From: Zoroaster sp. YZ-2022
Taxonomy: Eukaryota; Echinodermata; Asteroidea; Forcipulatida; Zoroasteridae
NCBI GenBank assembly: GCA_029582265.1
Contig: CM055816.1
Coordinates: 3,688,698-3,752,697 of the forward strand
Length of the DNA stretch: 64,000 nucleotides
Reading direction: 5' to 3'
Every line of letters begins with the position of its first letter. The first letter of the stretch is position 1. The notes beneath the pieces were generated by a model, which was not told the origin of the DNA, did not search any database, and saw only the letters and a program-made list of their open reading frames with translations. The position numbers and the translations under genes are program-made. This document shows positions 43,712 to 54,594 of this stretch, piece after piece.

Positions 43712-44884
43712 ATGACACAAGACGAGATAGCAAAGGCCGTTCTTGATCAGTCGATGTTCGGACTTGTAGAATGTGACATTCGGGTACCGCCCCATTTGGA
43801 GGAGCACTTCAGCGACATGCCGCCTATCTTCAAGAGCATTAATATAAGCCGAGATGACATCGGTGAACACATGCGGGAATTTGCCGAACGAGAGGATCTG
43901 ATGAAAACTCCTCGTCGAAGCCTGATTGGGAGCATGTTTGGCTCCCGAATCATGCTTGCTACACCTCTTCTGAGATGGTACCTTCAGCATGGTTTAATAC
44001 TCGACCATGTGTACGAGGTCATCGAGTATCGCCCCAGCAAGTGCTTCGAGGCTTTTGGAAACGCTGTCAGCGATGCCAGACGGGCTGGGGATAATGATTC
44101 GAGTAAGTCTATAATAGCAGATACCATGAAGCTGCTCGGTAACTCTGCCTATGGGAAGACGGTGACGAATCAGGAGCGTCACGCCAACGTCCAAGTTTGC
44201 GATGACACCGGGGCTTCACGATTGGTAAATGACTCCCACTTCCGCGCCCTTTACACGATCGGCGATGACATGTACGAGGTCGACATGACAAAGAAGAGCA
44301 TCCGGCTAAACCTACCCCTGCAAATAGGATTTTTCGTATACCAATATGCTAAGCTGAGGATGTTGCAGTTTTACTTAGACTTTTTGTTGAAGTTTATTGA
44401 TCGGTCAGACTTCCAACTTTGTCAAATGGATACTGACTCGACATACCTCGCTATCTCTGCGGAAACACTAGACGACATCGTAAAACCAGAAATGCAAGCA
44501 ATTTACCAGATGGAGAAACATCTCTGGTTTCCCCGTGATGCTACAGATGAGCAAAAAGCCTATGATCGACGCACCCCTGGCTTATTTAAGGTTGAGTGGG
44601 AGGGAGACGGCATCATCGCTCTCTGCAGCAAGACGTATTATTGCTTTGGTAACACCGATAAGATCAGCTGCAAGGGACTTAACAAACAAACAAACGACAT
44701 CACGAAAGAGAAGTACATGCAAGTGTTGGAAACTCGGCGTGGGGATGGTGGTATAAACAGAGGTTTCCGCATGCATGATAACAACATGTACACCTACGAG
44801 CAGCAGAAAACTGCATTCACCTACATGTACCCAAAACGTAAGGTAGCCCGCAACGGTGTGTCAACCATTCCTCTTGATTTATAA
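43712..44884 (+). pseudogene. PolB gene, C-terminal polymerase core (motifs B and C)
   Basis: A long intact frame with FGLVECDIRVPPHLEEHFSD at the start, MKLLGNSAYGKTVTNQ (about 44128; motif B, K-x3-N-S-x-Y-G) and CQMDTDSTYLAIS (about 44420; motif C, D-T-D-S, the second catalytic metal site). It ends KVARNGVSTIPLDL at 44884. All key residues of a working palm and fingers are present. Downstream sequence shows no immediate AATAAA but has a 36 bp palindrome at 45133. Confidence 0.85.
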
Positions 44885-45598
44885 GAGTTTTAAAAAAACA
44901 TGTAGTTTGATTTTAAAATTGATTTTAGGGGAAGGGTTAAGAGACAATGGATATACACAATGTACATGATGCCTGTATTCCAAAATGCTTGTATTATATT
45001 TGAACTATATGCTGCGCATGTTGATGGGTATGGACACCAGACATCCGTAATCGTATCGATCGATAAACTCTTCAGCCATTTAGTAGTCGCTTAATGTTTG
45101 GGCAGTGGATTATCGATATACAGGGGATTAATGTATACCCATGGAGGAAGCCTTCCTCCATGGTATACCAAATATGAATACATGTAGCGATACACAATAG
45201 GATATTTCCCTATGAAACTTTTTTCACCAACCAGGAGATTTTCATGGGTGCAGACCAAGAAGGATTATGACATTATATTTTTGGGGTCTAATTAACTTAA
45301 TAATTTATGTATAAAATGCTGTGCCGACTTTATCTACATGTATATACCCAGCGTGTTTTTAATTATTTATTTATTTTTGTATTTATTTATTATACGAGTC
45401 CCTTCATCATTTCAGGTATTTCAGTATGTAAAGTACAAAATAAGTGTTCTGCATAAAATGAATGTTTATCTTTATTAACTGTACCGGTACTAGATATGTT
45501 TGTTATGCAATAACGAAACTTGTTCATTTCTAACTGGTCTGATAGATTAATATGAGTCCAGAAATAATCCTAACCAGAGAAACAAGCTCAGGACTTAC
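44885..45598. other. Non-coding stretch after PolB
   Basis: AT-rich. The only structure seen is the palindrome at 45133-45168. Confidence 0.4.
45133..45168. repeat. 36 bp near-perfect palindrome downstream of PolB
   Basis: GTATACCCATGGAGGAAG is followed directly by CCTTCCTCCATGGTATAC; one base is unpaired. Possible transcript-end hairpin or binding site for a dimeric protein. Confidence 0.6.
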
Positions 45599-45772
45599 CG
45601 TACCGTGAAAATAAATTTGAGTTTGAGTTATATTTGTATTGTGATAATAATTCATCATACCGTCATTCCATGCTCCGCCCATTTTAGATGCTCTTAATTC
45701 ACACAAGCTGTTTATTGAAACAGGGAAATAATTGGTCAAGATTCCAGTCAGAGAATTTGCCCACGCTGTCAC
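45599..45772 (-). CDS. Candidate internal exon inside the element (58 codons)
   Basis: Minus strand: acceptor ATTCAACATCAAG/, then an open phase-0 stretch starting VTAWANSLTGILTNYFPVSI and ending NITQTQIYFHGT, then the strong donor ACG/GTAAGTCC. The length is an exact multiple of three, as with all PolB introns, which are also phase 0. I recognise no family. It lies in a region otherwise without genes, where a typical Maverick would carry virion genes. Neighbouring exons could not be found, so this may be one surviving exon of a decayed gene. Confidence 0.4.
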
Positions 45773-47201
45773 CTTGATGTTGAATCAGAAATCAGAAAAT
45801 TATTATAATTTTTGTTTATTGTCCACTATACAAGGACTTTAGGAAAATGTATGTTTATCAAAACAAATGATCACTTTGAATTTTAAATGGCAAAGAAAGA
45901 CAGAATTTCCTTATGAACTCTTCAGATGAAGCTAACATTAATTGCGCTGCCAAATATATATTTTCTTTGTAAATCAAAATGAAAAGAGTATGCTCTTTGT
46001 AACACTCCTTCAAGTGCGATTATTATTATTATTATTGAACGGGTAAAGGGGTTTGTTTCAGATTTGGGACAAAATATAATACAATAGAATTAATAATATT
46101 ATTTGAAACTATATGTTACAGCTTTAACTAAGAACTTAGGTCACTCTTGTGTAACCGAATTATGCAGGGAAAATGGCTTATGAGACAGGAAAACATAAGG
46201 GTACAAATTGAAAACGTTGACACTGTTCCCTCCGGTTATTGAACACCATCGTGACTTAAAGAAACACTCAATCGCAAAGAACCTTATTATTATTATTACC
46301 ACTTATTTTGATGAAAATGTATTAGATATTACGTTAATTTAATCGTCTTTGTTTAACACTGGACTAATTTTTCCATTGCATTTGTTTATAAATAAATAAA
46401 AAAATTAAAAATAAATAAAAATTAAAATTAAAAAAAATTAAAAAAATGCATCCCAATTTTTTTTTTTTTTTTACGGTAATAATTGAATTAAACATTTAAA
46501 AAGGCTACATTTTCTTTTGTCGGGAAATTTAAATACTATCATTTCAGATATTGAAAAAAAAAATAATAACTTCCATCAACAATTAGTACCGGCAGTATAG
46601 ATGCAGACGAGTTATTGTTGGGACAGTATCACACGTAGCAATGTAGATACAATTTTGCATGTTGCATGTATTTTGTTCATGGTGCGTGGCATTCGCGAAA
46701 GTTGTATGTGTTTCGTTTTGAAACAGCATCGAATACGTTAAGAGAAATAGATTCTAAATTTATCAATCTATTCGTGTTTTGCGAAAATCGGGCGATGCAA
46801 CTTTATTTATTTCATACTAGTTATTATTTTTCCTTTTTGGAACAATTATCATTAAGTGCTGATCTGACAAATGAAAACAAGTGTACTTGTATTTCACATA
46901 ATGTGCGTAATTTCAGTAACTTTGTACTTGCAAGGCCTACTAACCAGTTGTTTTTATTTATTATTTTGTATTATTATTATTTGTTTTGGTAAAACATACA
47001 GTTTCTGTCAAATATAAACATAATTAATTGTAAATAAATTGTCAATATTTTTTCAACATTACCTTTTAATTTCATTAAACTAACCGAGTAATACATGTAC
47101 ATTGTAACTTTTGATAAATGTTCCAACATTGAGAAGCTGAATAAAGCAGCCAAGAGCTGAGGTCATGAAAACAAGAAAAGTATCCTCGTATTTTATTACA
47201 G
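45773..47201. other. AT-rich centre of the element, no clear gene
   Basis: Contains A/T-only runs (46380-46475) and a short plus-strand candidate after an acceptor at about 46130 (LTKNLGHSCVTELCRENG, then a stop). The 46666-46992 plus frame is hydrophobic and AT-driven and is not accepted as a gene. Confidence 0.35.
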
Positions 47202-47330
47202 GGTATTAGAGATTTTGCGTTGAATCAGGATGTTCGATTTCAAAATTATCCAGACCATATATTTAAGAAGCAAATATGTAGCATTGAGACAACCGTATCT
47301 ACCCAAACACTTCTTCTCAACAGACGCTAA
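47202..47330 (+). CDS. Candidate terminal exon inside the element (42 codons)
   Basis: The acceptor TATTTTATTACAG/ opens GIRDFALNQDVRFQNYPDHI and FKKQICSIETTVSTQTLLLN to TAA at 47328, with balanced residue use and exact phase 0. It is likely a last exon on the plus strand. No family is recognised, and no upstream partner exon was found. Confidence 0.35.
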   Translation, partial: GIRDFALNQDVRFQNYPDHIFKKQICSIETTVSTQTLLLNRR

Positions 47331-48220
47331 TACTTTGAATCCTCATCATCATCATATCAACAAATGTTGCTCAAGAAATTCTCTTTTTATTTTAGTATTT
47401 ATTATTCCATTATAGATTAATGCATTCCATCAACTCTAAGTTGTTCAAGCAAATTTGCCAGTGTTCGGTCTAGCCAAAAATGTTCTAAAGGCCCCTTGAA
47501 TTTGTTAGAATTTAAAATAACAATAATAATAATAATTAATGTTTTCAGTTTCTCAAATGTTTTCCAATTTAAAACCAATTTAAAAACCATCTGTAAAATA
47601 TATTTATGTAAAAGATTGCTGTTGGTGTTAAAATTATATTTAACAAATCATACTTGAATAGCTTCATGTACAGTCGCTCTTTTGTCTGTCTTCGTACGTT
47701 GTTGTCCCTCCCCTTTCTACCTCCCTTAAGGAATATAAAATAATAAATAAATTAAAAAAAAAACACTACAAAAGGTATGAGAACAAGCGTTATTCCTTTT
47801 CAAGCAAGCAAATAACTGTACTTTTTAATTCAACTTCAACTGATCACGTACATTCAATTTGAATTGTTTTAACATGGTCAAAGTTTTAACAACAAACTTA
47901 AAGACTGAAAACTTTTAATGTATGGAAATTTCTCAAAATGTTTTTCTCAACATTGTAACTTATAAAACAACTATTTTTTATTCAAAGGGGGTCCACGTTC
48001 ATACTAAACTTGATTTCAAATTAACAATTAAATCATTAAATTATTATTAGGTGTCCTTTAGTATCTTCAAAAATACAACAACAACATATGGCAAATTGAT
48101 AATACTTATTGCAGATGAATGAACTAAAATAATCGTCTTCTAACCTTTGCGTTCTGTTCAAAGTGTTCAATTAAACAAGTCCATTTAATTCCATGACCTC
48201 GTAGAAAGTGTCAACAATGT
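47331..48220. other. Non-coding stretch
   Basis: AT-rich. It probably holds the 3' ends of the convergent plus- and minus-strand genes. Nothing else seen. Confidence 0.35.
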
Positions 48221-48639
48221 TCATAGGTTTAGAGTTCCATTCTGATGTTCAGAGTTCCATTCATTCAGAATATCAGTTATGATAGAGTACACGTCCTCGT
48301 CCATTCCATCGTAAGCTTCAACACCAACATGATGTGCTACTGCGCCAAACACAGCACAAACATGGCTCGGCTGAATGTATTGTTCTGCTTCTTCGAAGTG
48401 CTCATCCACGAAATCTTCAAGGTGGTACTCAGGAGTCTCGCCGTAAAACAGACACTCGTGATCCCGCTGCCTTGGCAAATCAAACTCACACCCTTCGCAA
48501 GGTAGACTCTGTTGAACTGCATAACTTATTCTGATGATGTGATCCGTGACGATTTTTGTCATCACTTGTTTCACAAGTGTCCTGATTTTCTTGCGCTTCA
48601 ACACATTCTCCTCGCCCTCCATGTCGTGATCTTCATCAT
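48221..48639 (-). CDS. Cys/His-containing protein, probable 3' exon of the WW-PC4 gene
   Basis: The open stretch runs from an acceptor (CCTGTTGCAG/ at 48640) through MEGEENVLKRKKIRTLVKQV to a stop at 48221, 133 codons from the internal ATG at 48622. The core CEGCEFDLPRQRDHECLF has a C-x2-C...H-x-C spacing that could bind a metal. An acidic C-terminus follows (YDGMDEDVYSIITDILNEWN). A similar Cys/His block follows PC4 domains in proteins I recall from animal mobile elements, which supports splicing to the gene upstream. However, the phase does not match the only nearby donor (TTTCAA/GTTTAG, 48702), so it may be a separate gene. Confidence 0.5.
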
Positions 48640-48697
48640 CTGCAACAGGTAGACAATACCATTCAGTTAATCAACAGTTAACATCTTTGTTAATCAG

Positions 48698-49393
48698 CTA
48701 AACTTGAAAGATGGCTTTAGTGATGGCGGTACTCTGTTGTTTGAGCTGACCCCACTGCTCCACGGTGAGATTAATTCCCTTCTTGCCAGCAAGCAATTTG
48801 TTTCCGCTGGGATTTAAATAGTACTCTCTTATGTTAATGTAGGTGCGACCCTTGAAACGCTTGACAACAGCATATCGCTCACCTCCGATTTGAAATCGCA
48901 CCGCCTTCCTGTCGTTCTCCTCCTGTTGTTCATCCGGTGGAAAGTACAGCTTGCGCTTGACTCCTGCCTTCCCTTTTACATTCTCTGGGCGATTAGGCTC
49001 CTACTCTGGGGTTGATGCTTCGGTGTCAGCAGCTAATCCCTTGGTTAATTGTTCAACAGCAGCAGACAAAACATCAACAGTGGGTGGATGTGGCTGCAAC
49101 ATCCGTTGCTCACGCAGATAAGTCGATGAACTGGGCAGATCCCACGAGGTCTCTCGTGTGAACTTGTTGTAGAAATAGCTCTTGCCATGTGTCACACTCT
49201 GGGCTTCGCACCACCCAGCATCTATCATGTCGGGAGGAATGAGCTTTCTCTCCTCCTTCTCGATGCGTGCCCCATCGGTCGGTGGTGGTAGTGCCGGGGC
49301 CGGAGTCGACGGCAACGCCATCGCGCCAGGTGCGAGAACCACAGGTGTGGGCATCGGGGTCGATACAGGCTCACCGTTCATGTTAAGGCTCAA
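48698..49393 (-). pseudogene. WW domain-PC4 (p15) fusion protein with an in-frame TAG
   Basis: From ATG 49393: a Pro-rich N-terminus (PTPVVLAPGAMALPSTPAPA) and a WW-like domain (GWCEAQSVTHGKSYFYNKFT with RETSWDLP, both signature Trp and the Pro present). Then comes an amber stop at 49001-49003, and in the same frame a basic linker (KGKAGVKRKLYFPPDEQQEE) and a PC4/SUB1 domain (FQIGGERYAVVKRFKGRTYI, NIREYYLNPSGNK, KKGINLTVEQWGQL), ending at 48698. PC4 binds single-stranded DNA and assists Pol II. Here it may coat ssDNA in replication or switch on the element's genes. The stop may be a mutation, an error or an unspliced border. WW domains bind Pro-rich peptides, and the PolB linker is Pro-rich. 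Confidence 0.75.
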
Positions 49394-49498
49394 GTATTGT
49401 CGTTTGTCGACTGTTCACAATACAAGTAGCGTATACGAGCAACAATGCAATGTTCTTGATGAGAATATTGGCGAAAATATGAGAGTTTGAATTTCCGT

Positions 49499-49506
49499 CT
49501 TTTATA
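49499..49506 (-). promoter_or_regulatory. TATA box of the WW-PC4 gene
   Basis: TATAAAAG on the minus strand lies about 105 bp upstream of the ATG at 49393. It is a consensus core promoter element at a plausible distance. Inferred. Confidence 0.5.
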
Positions 49507-49679
49507 CTCTACCATCCTTCGCGTCGCCGAAACAACCAATCACAAAGAGTGTGTGGTTGCTCCATAAACAACGCGCAAACATTCAACCAATCAACGATGT
49601 CCATTCTATTTTAAGACACGACATGCCTTATGCGCTGATGACGTCATCGCTCCAGACGTGTCTCAACTTGCCCGAAATC

Positions 49680-50424
49680 ATCAATATGCATGCTGCGGCA
49701 TGCACTCTCTCTACCACACAAACCCACACCTCCGGCATGCGCTACACTACTCCTCCATCACACAAACTGCACCTCCACCTTTAATTTGGTGTGCAGTTTG
49801 TCAGGAGGAAAAAGTAGTTGTGTGCAGTATTTTGTGTGCAGTTGTGTGCAGTATTTTGTGTACAGTTGTGTGCAGTATTTTGTGTGCAGTTTGTGTGGAA
49901 GGAGTAGTGCACAGTTGTGTGCAGTATTTTGTGTGCAGTTGTGTGCAGTGGTAAAATTGTGGTTGAAAAAAGAATTTGAAAAAAAAATTTCAATCATATG
50001 TGGTGCAAATCTGTCCTCTTTGTGGCGGTGGAATGTGCAGTTTTGTGTGCAGTGATTTTGTGCAGTTTGTAACGGCAATGAACCACAGTCCACCACAGTG
50101 CAGTGGAGGAATGTAGAGCAGATTTGCACTTTGTTGTGGAGCAGTGGTGGAGCAGTGGGAACACAATTTTTTTTTTACTTGGCCGAAATGACGTCATAAA
50201 AAAAACAAAAATTAAAATAAATAAAATTGAAAAAAAATAAAATTATGGTGCTCCACCACCACAAAGTGCACCCACCACAACAAAGTGCAAATCTGCTCTA
50301 CATTCCTCCACTGCACTGTGGTGGACTGTGGTTCATTGCCGTTACAAACTGCACAAAATCACTGCACACAAAACTGCACATTCCACCGCCAGAGAGAGGA
50401 CAGATCTGCTCCACATATACTACT
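49680..50424 (-). repeat. Right terminal inverted repeat (~745 bp)
   Basis: Inverted match of 37794-38505 with >90% visible identity in the outer 450 bp. Internal palindrome arms lie at 50002-50130 and 50276-50415 around TGACGTCA (50189). Direct repeats of TTGTGTGCAGTATTTTGTG lie at 49810-49945; copy number differs from the left TIR. Confidence 0.9.
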
Positions 50425-50430
50425 GCGGTT
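50425..50430. repeat. 6 bp target-site duplication, right copy (GCGGTT)
   Basis: Identical to 37788-37793 and directly outside the last TIR base. Confidence 0.88.
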
Positions 50431-50490
50431 AAACTCGGTGTGAATCAGCTCACCACCCTGCTCATTGAGTAAAGCAATAATCGGGTTATT
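50431..50490 (-). pseudogene. 5' side of the interrupted transposase-like frame
   Basis: The minus strand reads PIIALLNEQGGELIHTEFNR up to the insertion and continues at 37793. It is in a different frame from the RING protein that ends at 50445, so the two are not joined as written. Homologous to 28861-28890 plus. Confidence 0.45.
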
Positions 50491-50933
50491 TGTCCAATGC
50501 CATCACATGCTGTACACCCAACATTTAGATTGTCCAGTTGAACACTTAGCACTCTGGGACTTGAAGTGATGCTGCTATACTGTACATGTTTATTACATAT
50601 TGGGCAGTTGATGTTTGGACTTAACGAATGCTTGAAACACTGTCTCAAACATTGCGCACAGAAGTTATGTTGGCACGGTGTCTGAACTGATGGCTTTCCC
50701 AGTATACATAGACAAATACTACAAATGAAGAGTGACTGTTCCCACTGATGACCACTGATTTCAAAACTAATGGGATAGTCCAGATGTTGCGCATCACTTA
50801 ATTGATGAAATATATTGTCATCGCTCAGTGAAAAGGGCAAAGTTTGTGTACAAGCTATTGTTGATTTAGGCCTACCAGCCTTTGGTTTAGACTGCGGTCC
50901 TCCTCTAGACTGTTGCGTAAAAAGTTCACACAC
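50445..50933 (-). pseudogene. RING-finger protein remnant
   Basis: The frame contains AGRPKSTIACTQTLPFSLSD and then a RING: CSICLCILGKPSVQTPCQHN followed by FCAQCLRQCF...CPICNKHV, with the C3HC4 ligand order complete. A further Cys pair (CTACDGIGQ) follows. It ends at 50445, where the frame is cut short. RINGs usually act as E3 ubiquitin ligases, but a RING followed by more zinc ligands also occurs at the N-terminus of RAG1-like proteins. The adjacent 50431-50490 frame resembles a transposase C-terminus, so this may be an internally deleted RAG1-like gene. The upstream N-terminus (to 51103) is frame-broken. Confidence 0.5.
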
Positions 50934-51103
50934 GAACCAAGTTCCAGTTCTTGTATGCTTTGGCCAATTTTGTTGGATTCGCTGTTTATCTTTGAGGCTC
51001 TGAACAGTATAAAATCGTTCTCCAGATTTACAGTGTCGTAGTTTTCTTGAAAATTGTTCACATATTTTTCATGGATGCTGGTCCGCTGAATCTTCCCATA
51101 CAC

Positions 51104-51354
51104 TTATACCGAAATTATTCAATAATTCTTTCCTATACTCACTGGTTTCCTTTGGAAGGTTACGAGAACCGTGAATTGTGATTCTGTTTGTACATACTGT
51201 ACATATTTTTCCTAGAGCTTGTTGATGGAATTTGAAACTCAATGAATAAAATATGTGTAAATATCACTGAAACTCATCTTTGTTCCTGTGCGTTTTTATC
51301 ACTGTACTCCCGTATAATCTACTGCGTAGAATATTGATGAAAGTTTTGTGTAAA
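51104..51354. other. Non-coding stretch
   Basis: AT-rich, no repeats or frames recognised. Confidence 0.35.
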
Positions 51355-51790
51355 CTAGTGTATGACATAAAACACAATAAAGGGGACCACTTTCCTACCG
51401 TCACGTTAGCAGTTTTTCTAATGGTTGTAATTTTTTTAATATCTGAAACCACCCAAAAAGAATTTCAACATTTGAATAGACATGCATGCTTATCCTAAAG
51501 ATAATTTGAGTTGATTATTACTATTATTTTTTTAATTACCCTGAAATTTCCATCAACAAATGGACGAAAAAGTGCGCTAACTTTTTCCGTCCAATTTTTA
51601 TGGAAATTTGAGTGTAAAAAAATAAATAAAACAAAAAATAAATAAAATAAATCAACTCAAATTAGTTCTAGTATAAGCCTGTATGTCCATTCACGTGTTG
51701 AAACACTTTTTGGTCGGTTTCAGGTACTTTAAAAAACTGCTAACGTGACAGATGCAAAGTTATTGTGTTTTATGTCGTATTTACATAGCG
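51355..51790. mobile_element. ~430 bp foldback element (large imperfect palindrome)
   Basis: The left arm has ATGACATAAAACACAATAAA, CGTCACGTTAGCAGTTTTT, CTGAAACCACCC and ATAATTTGAGTTGA. It recurs inverted on the right (TCAACTCAAATTAG, GGTCGGTTTCAG, AAAAACTGCTAACGTGAC, TTATTGTGTTTTATGTCGTA). The centre is a second palindrome: TGGACGAAAAAGTGCGCTAA then CTTTTTCCGTCCA at 51561-51593. No coding sequence. Confidence 0.75.
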
Positions 51791-52327
51791 CGCCGTTCTG
51801 ACGTATATCACCGGTGCCCACACAACACCGTACAAAATGATAGAGTTACTGCGGCTGGGCCGTCTGCACGGAACGTTCGTAAACGATTTTAATGGAAGTT
51901 TTGTTAGGCCTCGGTTTTTACAAGTTTTCAACAACGGTATTGAATACTTAAACGAAATGTCCTACATGAGATTAAACGTTTAAAAAGTGAACATAGTAGT
52001 TCATTTTAATAATCCTTTTTGAAAAGTTAAAACTAGCCCCTACTAAGTAAAAAGGGAGGTTTTTGGAACGTCGTTTGAATCTTTCAAACAACAAAAGACG
52101 ATGTACGAATACGACGTAAAAAAAAAAAAAATTCTGGCTTTTAAATTTTTGTAAGCACCCACTAACCACAAGAGTATAATTTAATTATGATTCATCAGAA
52201 AAGTTTAATAGAACGTCTATTTCCTTCGTGTGAAGGTTTAATTTAGCTGATATTTCGACCCTGTTTTCGTCAGCTCAGTGATCTGTGGGCGCAGCCATTA
52301 TTGGCGTGACGTCATCGTTTTGACATG
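51791..52327. other. Unassigned stretch
   Basis: No supported gene or repeat between the foldback element and the second GC-rich transposon. Confidence 0.35.
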
Positions 52328-54094
52328 AATTATGCATGAGTGGCTACGGTATGGGAAAACTTATTTACGCGCGTCACATACGCGTGAAACAGCCGTGTTT
52401 GGGCCCCGGCTCGGGCCGTGGCTCCCGGCCGAGAGGACGAGTCCCTGCACGCTGGCTCGCGGTCCCCGCAGACGGGTCGACCCGAACGCAGCAACGAGCA
52501 CCGCCCGTGCTCCTCGGGCGAGAGGTCGCCCCTCGGACTCCGACTTCGGGTCGACCCGTCTGCGGCAACAGCGGGCCAGCGTGCAGGGACTACTCCTCTC
52601 GCCCGAGGAGCACGGGCGGTGCCCGCTGCTGCGTTCGGGTCGACCCGTCTGCGGGGACCGCCAACCAGCGTGCAGGCACTCGTCCTCTCGACCGGGAGCC
52701 ACGGCGGGACCCGAGCCGGCGCCCGCTGCTACTGGAGGACATCGAGGGGCCTTCCGACGTCTCCCATTGGCGGCGGCCCGACCGCCATCCCCTCGAGACC
52801 GTCCCAGAGTTGGGTCCCGTCCGCTGGATGGTGAAATTTTTCCTATTTCGAGCTCGAGGACTACCTACCCCCTATAGTAGACGTAACACCCATCCCGTTG
52901 GTAGTACGGAACACCTCTATCCAATTTCCGTTGAAAACTTGTCGAAGAAACACCGTGGGGTTTGAGCCCCGGCTCGGGCCGTGGCTCTCGGCCGAGAGGA
53001 CGAGTCCCTGCACGCTGGCTCGCTGTCCCCGCAGACGGGTCGACCCAAACGCAGCAGCGGGCACCGCCCGTGCTCCTCGGGCGAGATGTCGCCCCTCGGA
53101 CTCCGACTTCGGGTCGACCCGTCTGCGGGGACAGCGGGCCAGCGTGCAGGGACTCGTCCTTTCGCCGGAGGAGCACGGGCGGCGCCCGCTGCTGCGTTTG
53201 GGTCGACCCGTCTGCCGGGACCGCGAACCAGCGTGCAGGGACTCGTCCTCTCGGCCGGGAGCCACGGCGGCGCCAGAGCCGGCGCCCGCTGCTACTGGAG
53301 GACACCGAGGGGGCCTTCCCGACGTCTCCCAGCTGGCGGCGGGGGCCGACCGCCATCCCCCTCGAGCCCGTCCCAGAGTTGGGTCCCGTCCGCTGACTGG
53401 TGAAATTTTTCCTATTTCGGGCTTGAGGACTACCTACTCCCTATAGTAGACGTAACACCCACCCCGTTGGTAGTACGGAACACCTCTATCCAATTTGCGT
53501 CGAAAACTTGTTGAAGAAACAGCGTGGGGTTTTGGCGCCGGCTCGGGCCGTGGCTGCCGGCCGAGAGGACGAGTCCATGTACGCTGGCTCGCGGTCCCCG
53601 CAGACGGGTCGACCCGAACGCAGCAGCGGGCACAGGCCGTGCACCTCGGGCGAGAGGTCGCCCCTCTGACTCCGACTTCGGGTCGACCCGTCTGCGGGCA
53701 CAGCGGGCCAGCGTGCAGGGACTACTCCTCTCGCCCGAGAAGCACGGGCGGTGCCCGCTGCTGCATTCGGGTCGACCAGTCTGCGTGGACCGCAAGCCAG
53801 CGTGCAGGGACTCCTCCTCGGCCGGGAGACAGCGGGGCCCGAGCCGGCGTCCGCTGCTACTGGAGGACACCGATAGGGCCTTCCGACGTCTCCCAGCTGG
53901 CGGCGATGGCCGAGCGCCATCCCCTCAGGCCGTCCCAGAGTTGGGTCCCGTCCGCTGGCTGGTGAAATTTTTCCTATTTCGGGCTTGAGGACTACGGGGA
54001 CAGCAGACCAGCGTGCAAGGACTCTCCTCACGCCCGAGGAGCACGGGCGGTGCCGCTGCTGCGTTCAGGTCGACCCGTCTGCGGGGACCGCGGG
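52328..54094. mobile_element. GC-rich transposon with palindromic satellite, copy 2 (right part in gap)
   Basis: Its left end (GAATTATGCATGAGTGGCTA ... CGTGAAACAGCCGTG, 52328-52397) resembles the ends of the 30969-35087 copy. Monomers of ~569 bp follow (CCCTATAGTAGACGTAACAC at about 52873 and 53442). Assembly stops inside the third monomer at the N gap, as expected for a hairpin-rich GC satellite. Confidence 0.7.
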
Positions 54095-54594
54095 NNNNNN
54101 NNNNNNNNNNNNNNNNNNNNNNNNNNNNNNNNNNNNNNNNNNNNNNNNNNNNNNNNNNNNNNNNNNNNNNNNNNNNNNNNNNNNNNNNNNNNNNNNNNNN
54201 NNNNNNNNNNNNNNNNNNNNNNNNNNNNNNNNNNNNNNNNNNNNNNNNNNNNNNNNNNNNNNNNNNNNNNNNNNNNNNNNNNNNNNNNNNNNNNNNNNNN
54301 NNNNNNNNNNNNNNNNNNNNNNNNNNNNNNNNNNNNNNNNNNNNNNNNNNNNNNNNNNNNNNNNNNNNNNNNNNNNNNNNNNNNNNNNNNNNNNNNNNNN
54401 NNNNNNNNNNNNNNNNNNNNNNNNNNNNNNNNNNNNNNNNNNNNNNNNNNNNNNNNNNNNNNNNNNNNNNNNNNNNNNNNNNNNNNNNNNNNNNNNNNNN
54501 NNNNNNNNNNNNNNNNNNNNNNNNNNNNNNNNNNNNNNNNNNNNNNNNNNNNNNNNNNNNNNNNNNNNNNNNNNNNNNNNNNNNNNNNNNNNNN
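54095..54594. other. 500-N assembly gap
   Basis: Exactly 500 Ns, so the size is arbitrary. It interrupts the GC-rich satellite. Confidence 0.98.

Noticed and set aside
46666..46992. 108-codon plus-strand frame in the element centre
   Set aside because: AT-driven, with Phe/Tyr/Leu-rich composition and no splice or domain support.
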